Source: Ornithorhynchus anatinus (Eukaryota > Chordata > Mammalia > Monotremata > Ornithorhynchidae). Taken from it: a DNA stretch of 64,000 nucleotides. Under the pieces are notes generated by a model, which saw only the letters and a list, made by a program, of their open reading frames with translations, did no database searches and was not told the DNA's origin. The stretch's first letter is position 1. Each line of letters opens with the position of its first letter. Shown piece by piece: positions 60,896 through 64,000 of the stretch. A program made the translations under genes and the position numbers. Where the stretch lies: assembly GCF_004115215.2 (NCBI RefSeq), contig NC_041750.1:2046001-2110000 (forward strand). Reading direction: 5' to 3'.

Positions 60896-61039
60896 GAGAG
60901 GGCACGGGGCCGCCGTAAGTACCGGACGGAGGCCGGGGCGAGGCGGATGAGCCGGGAGCCCCGCTGGGAGCCGGGCGATCGGGGCATGAATTATTGAGTG
61001 GAAGCGGAGCCCAGGAGAACCGAGCCGGGCTTAGGAGCT

Positions 61040-63305
61040 ATGGCGACCGGGGAGCAGGTGGGAAGGGAAGGGCTGAGGCCGCCTCGCTCGCCCCTCGCAC
61101 CCCGGGGCCGCCCCCACCCTCTCTCTCCCCCCAACTCCTCCCAGCCAGGGCCGGTGACGGTGGTCGCGGCGCTGGGGCCGGGGACAGGTGCGGAGCACGG
61201 CCCCGGGGCCGCGGGCGGGGACGGGGGAGAGGAGGGAAGGGAGGGATGGGGGTGGGCGGCAGGGCCCCCGAAGCTGGGAGCCCACCCCGGAGGCCCCACC
61301 GGGCTCCCGCCGACTCTCCCCGTCCAGGCCTGCAGGAGGGCGGCCGCCCCCTCTTCATTCCCGAGACGCCCACCCGACTCCTGTTTCTCCACCCGGGAGA
61401 CCCGGAGAGCCAGGTATTGACGGGGAGGGAAGGGGCCGGGGCTGAGGGCAGGGGACTGTCCCGGAAGACCCTTGAAGACCCTCCGCCTGACCCCCAGGAG
61501 AGCCGCTTCCTGTTGGACTGCGTCCTGGGCCCGGACCTCTCTCAGGTAGGACGGGGGGGGGGGGGGGCGTGGAGACCCCCTCCCCTCCCCCCTCCCGCCG
61601 GGCAGTGACCGCCCTCCCGTCCTCATATCCGTCAGACCATCACTGCCCCCACCTTCAAAGACCTTATCTCCTCCAAGAGGCCTTCCCTGACTAGGCCCTC
61701 ATTTCCTCTTCCACTCTCTTCTGCGTCGCCCTCGCGCTTGGCTTTGCACCCTTTATTCACCCCTCCCTCAGTCCCCCAGCCCTGCATTCTCCCAAACGTT
61801 CAGTACAGTGCCCTGCACACGGTAAACGCTCAACAGATGTAATTGATTTTGTACATATCTGTGATAGATTCATTTCTATTCATGTCTGTCTCCCCCTCTA
61901 GACTGTAAGCTCGTCAGGGGCGGGGGACGTACCCACCGACTCTGTCACATTTTACTCTCCCAAGCTCTTAGTACGGTGTTCCGCACAGAGTAAAGGCTCA
62001 CTAAATTGGGTGGATTGATTGATCTGTTCACCGATCCCGTCCGGCGGGGCCGCGGATGAGGGCAGTGACGTTATCGGAGACGGCTTCTCCGGGGCGACTC
62101 GAGTTAACCCAAGGTTGGGCCGGCCGGGCGGGGGAAGGCCGGGGAGCAGCAGGGTCGGGCCGGGGGTCTCTCCGCAGGAGGAAGAGGAGCGGGAGTTTCT
62201 GGAGCGGGTTCGGCCTCGGCTGGGTTCGCTGGGCCTTGGCTACAGCGTGTCGGTGCTGCTCTGGGGCCGGGAAGCCGGGCCGCCGCGCCTGGTGCCTCGG
62301 GTGAGGACCCGAGGATCCCCCCCCCGGCGGCCTCTCCCTCTGCCCGCCCCCACCACGGCCGTCTGCTCCCACCCTGGGACTAACCCCCGCCCCCTCCCCT
62401 CGCAGCTCCTGCAGACGCTGTTCGAGGAAACACGCCCCCAGGATGGCCCGGACCGCGCGCACCGAACCCTCGGCCTGGTGCAGGTGGAGGGGTCGGGAGT
62501 CGGGGGAGAGCTCTAGACGGGGCCGGGAGAGAAGCCGCTCCGGGTCTCGGAGCTGACCCTCTCTCCATCCTAGATCGACCCCAGCGGGAGGTGCCACGAT
62601 CTGCTGCCGCCCCGGGCCCGAGATCTGGAGTTGCTCCACCTGTCTCCGCTGGGCCTGTGAGTCCCTTAGGCGCGACCTTAGTCCCGGGTTGTTGGCCCCC
62701 CGTCCTCCGGCAGCCCCTTCCCCTGCTCGCCTCCTCCTAGACCGTGGATTTCCCCTGCGCTCCTCTTCCTCGTCCTTGGATTTCCCCCGCGCTCTCCCAC
62801 CACCGCGGATTTCCCCTTGCTCCCGCGCTCCCGGTTCCACGGCGTCTCCGGCCCCCGGGCCTTCCGTCCGGCGCTCCCGGATCCACGGGCGGCTCAACCG
62901 TCCCGGGGGGCCCGGGGCCTGGGGAGCCCTGGCCGCGGCGACCCCCCGGCCGCTGGGCCTCTCCCGTCTCCTCCAGGGTGGCGGAAGGAGCCAGCGAGGT
63001 GCCGGTGACCGGCGGCTGCGAGGCTGCCAACCTCTACCTTCGAGGGGAGAGCGCGGTGGAGGACACGGAGGCGTGCGCTTGCAGGGGGTCTGCCCTCTCC
63101 TTCCCCGTCACAAACGCGCACACACCCACGGGGGCGGTGGCACACGAGCTGGGGAAATGGCGGGGAGGGAGGCCTCCTCCGCCCGGGGCCCATCTCCCTC
63201 TCCTCCATCCAGATCTGGCTCCCTGCTCACGGTCACCGTCTCCTGCCCGGCCAGAGCGGGGATGGGACGAGGGGTCCTGCGAATCCTGCAACTCCCGGGA
63301 GCCCC
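61040..63305 (+). CDS. kinesin-motor-like protein with degenerate nucleotide-binding motifs (5' part; continues past window)
   Basis: I do not recognise this gene by name. Nine exons keep one frame: 61040-61057, 61145-61187, 61328-61413, 61498-61545, 62178-62300, 62406-62483, 62574-62656, 62977-63072, 63213-63305 (about 222 residues). The order of blocks follows a kinesin motor: VTVVAALGPG (first strand, where kinesins have VRVRP), FLLDCVLGPDLSQEEEER (compare FxFDxVFGPxxSQ), LGYSVSVLLWGREAG (compare GYNVTIFAYGQTGSGKT), VPRLLQTLFEET (compare IPRALxxLF), CHDLLPP (compare YDLL), LVAEGASEVPVTGGCEA (compare VxGLSEVPVTS), SGSLLTVTVS (compare SHSLLTVTV) and GVLRILQLPGAP (compare GKLxLVDLAGSE). P-loop, switch I and switch II residues are not conserved, so ATP hydrolysis is unlikely. 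The end of exon 8 (donor gtgcgc) is the least certain junction. Starts with MATGEQ in a CpG-rich first exon downstream of CD14. Confidence 0.72.
61620..62025 (+). repeat. L2 3' segments, intron 4 of the kinesin-like gene
   Basis: A longer L2 3' segment (cttatctcctccaagaggcc ... gtaaacgctcaacagatgta) runs into a second tail (tagactgtaagctcgtcagg ... agtaaaggctcactaaattg). Confidence 0.8.
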
Positions 63306-64000
63306 GTAGGTGAAGGCCCCGGGGAAAGGGGCGCCGGCCGGACGGGTGGGGCTCTAGTAATAATATTATCTATTGAGAACCTACTGTGTGCAAAGCACCG
63401 TGCTAAGCGCGGGTAAAAATTGGCGGTGTTACCAGACACGGCCCCTGGCTTCCAAGCACCTCCCAATCTAAGAATAACGGTGGGAGGGGGAATTTGGCAT
63501 CAGACGTCGTGGGCAAGGAATGTCTCTACAGACTCCGTTGTACTGTGTTCTCACAAGTGCTCTGCGCACAGCAGGAGCTCCATAAATACGACTGATTGAC
63601 GAACGGCTCGACTGACACCTAAGGAACGACGCATCGATATTAACAAAACTCCAGTGGCGATATTAATTAAAAAAAGAATAATACTCGTATGGGTTAAGCT
63701 CTTTCTCTGAGTGTCGAGCACCGTACTAAGCACTGGGGTAGATACAGTGAGATCGGACACGGGGCTCACAGTCTAAGGAGGAGGAAGAACAGGTATCGAA
63801 TCCCCTTTATCCAGATCGATCAATCACCAACCAGTGATGGTGATCGAGGGCTTACTGCGTGCAGAACATTGTACTAAGCGCTTGGGAGAGTACGATTCAA
63901 CAGAGTTGGTTCCAAACGTTCCCTGGCCACAAGGAGACTACGGTCTATAAAGGGGGAAAGAGACATTAGGAAGGAGAACGGGGATTGAATCCCCATTTTA
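63306..64000. repeat. repeats at the right edge, intron of the kinesin-like gene
   Basis: Reverse L2 tail at about 63355-63470, forward L2 tail at about 63505-63600, reverse Mon-1 at about 63665-63815, reverse L2 tail from about 63820 to the window end, running into another Mon-1-like middle. No further exon of the kinesin-like gene is visible before the edge. Confidence 0.75.

Overview
The window is nuclear DNA from a monotreme, most likely platypus and possibly echidna. Two signs support this. Introns and spacers are packed with Mon-1 type CORE-SINEs, whose tRNA-like head is gagaagcagcgtggctcagt and whose tail is the L2-like cgcttaacaaataccaacat. They are also packed with short L2 3' tails ending in agcgctcaataaatac. 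In addition, the gene order matches the human 5q31.3 block HARS2-HARS1-DND1-WDR55-IK-NDUFA2-TMCO6-CD14, read in the opposite direction.

Layout, left to right: HARS2 (-, mitochondrial His-tRNA synthetase, 13 coding exons), HARS1 (+, cytosolic His-tRNA synthetase, 13 exons, head to head with HARS2), DND1 (+, germ-cell RNA-binding protein), WDR55 (-, tail to tail with DND1), IK/RED (-, spliceosomal protein, 19 coding exons), NDUFA2 (+, complex I subunit, head to head with IK), TMCO6 (-, ARM-repeat protein), CD14 (+, GPI-anchored LPS co-receptor). The last gene (+) is cut by the window end. It is a kinesin-motor-like gene with degenerate nucleotide-binding motifs. It lies where the human block has SLC35A4/APBB3, and I do not recognise it.

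Splice sites were assigned by hand. For HARS2, HARS1, WDR55, NDUFA2, TMCO6 and CD14 the frame closes across every junction, with lengths of 505, 509, 394, 99, 507 and 329 aa. DND1 closes at 359 aa if a short fifth exon is used. IK is the exception. All its exons and splice sites are present, but its 5' coding exons carry many single-base insertions, including one in the start codon, while neighbouring genes have none. A local consensus error is the simplest explanation.

Most notable points: the kinesin-like gene with lost ATPase motifs; three minor-spliceosome (U12) introns, one of them AT-AC; exon-and-intron gene conversion between the inverted HARS1/HARS2 pair; a tandem array upstream of WDR55 that multiplies a paired ETS-site promoter module; four tandem ZNF143-like sites in the IK/NDUFA2 promoter; a CD14 that lacks one leucine-rich repeat; and an overlapping two-way poly(A) signal between DND1 and WDR55. 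I saw no CRISPR array, bacterial feature, endogenous retrovirus or other capsid-bearing element.
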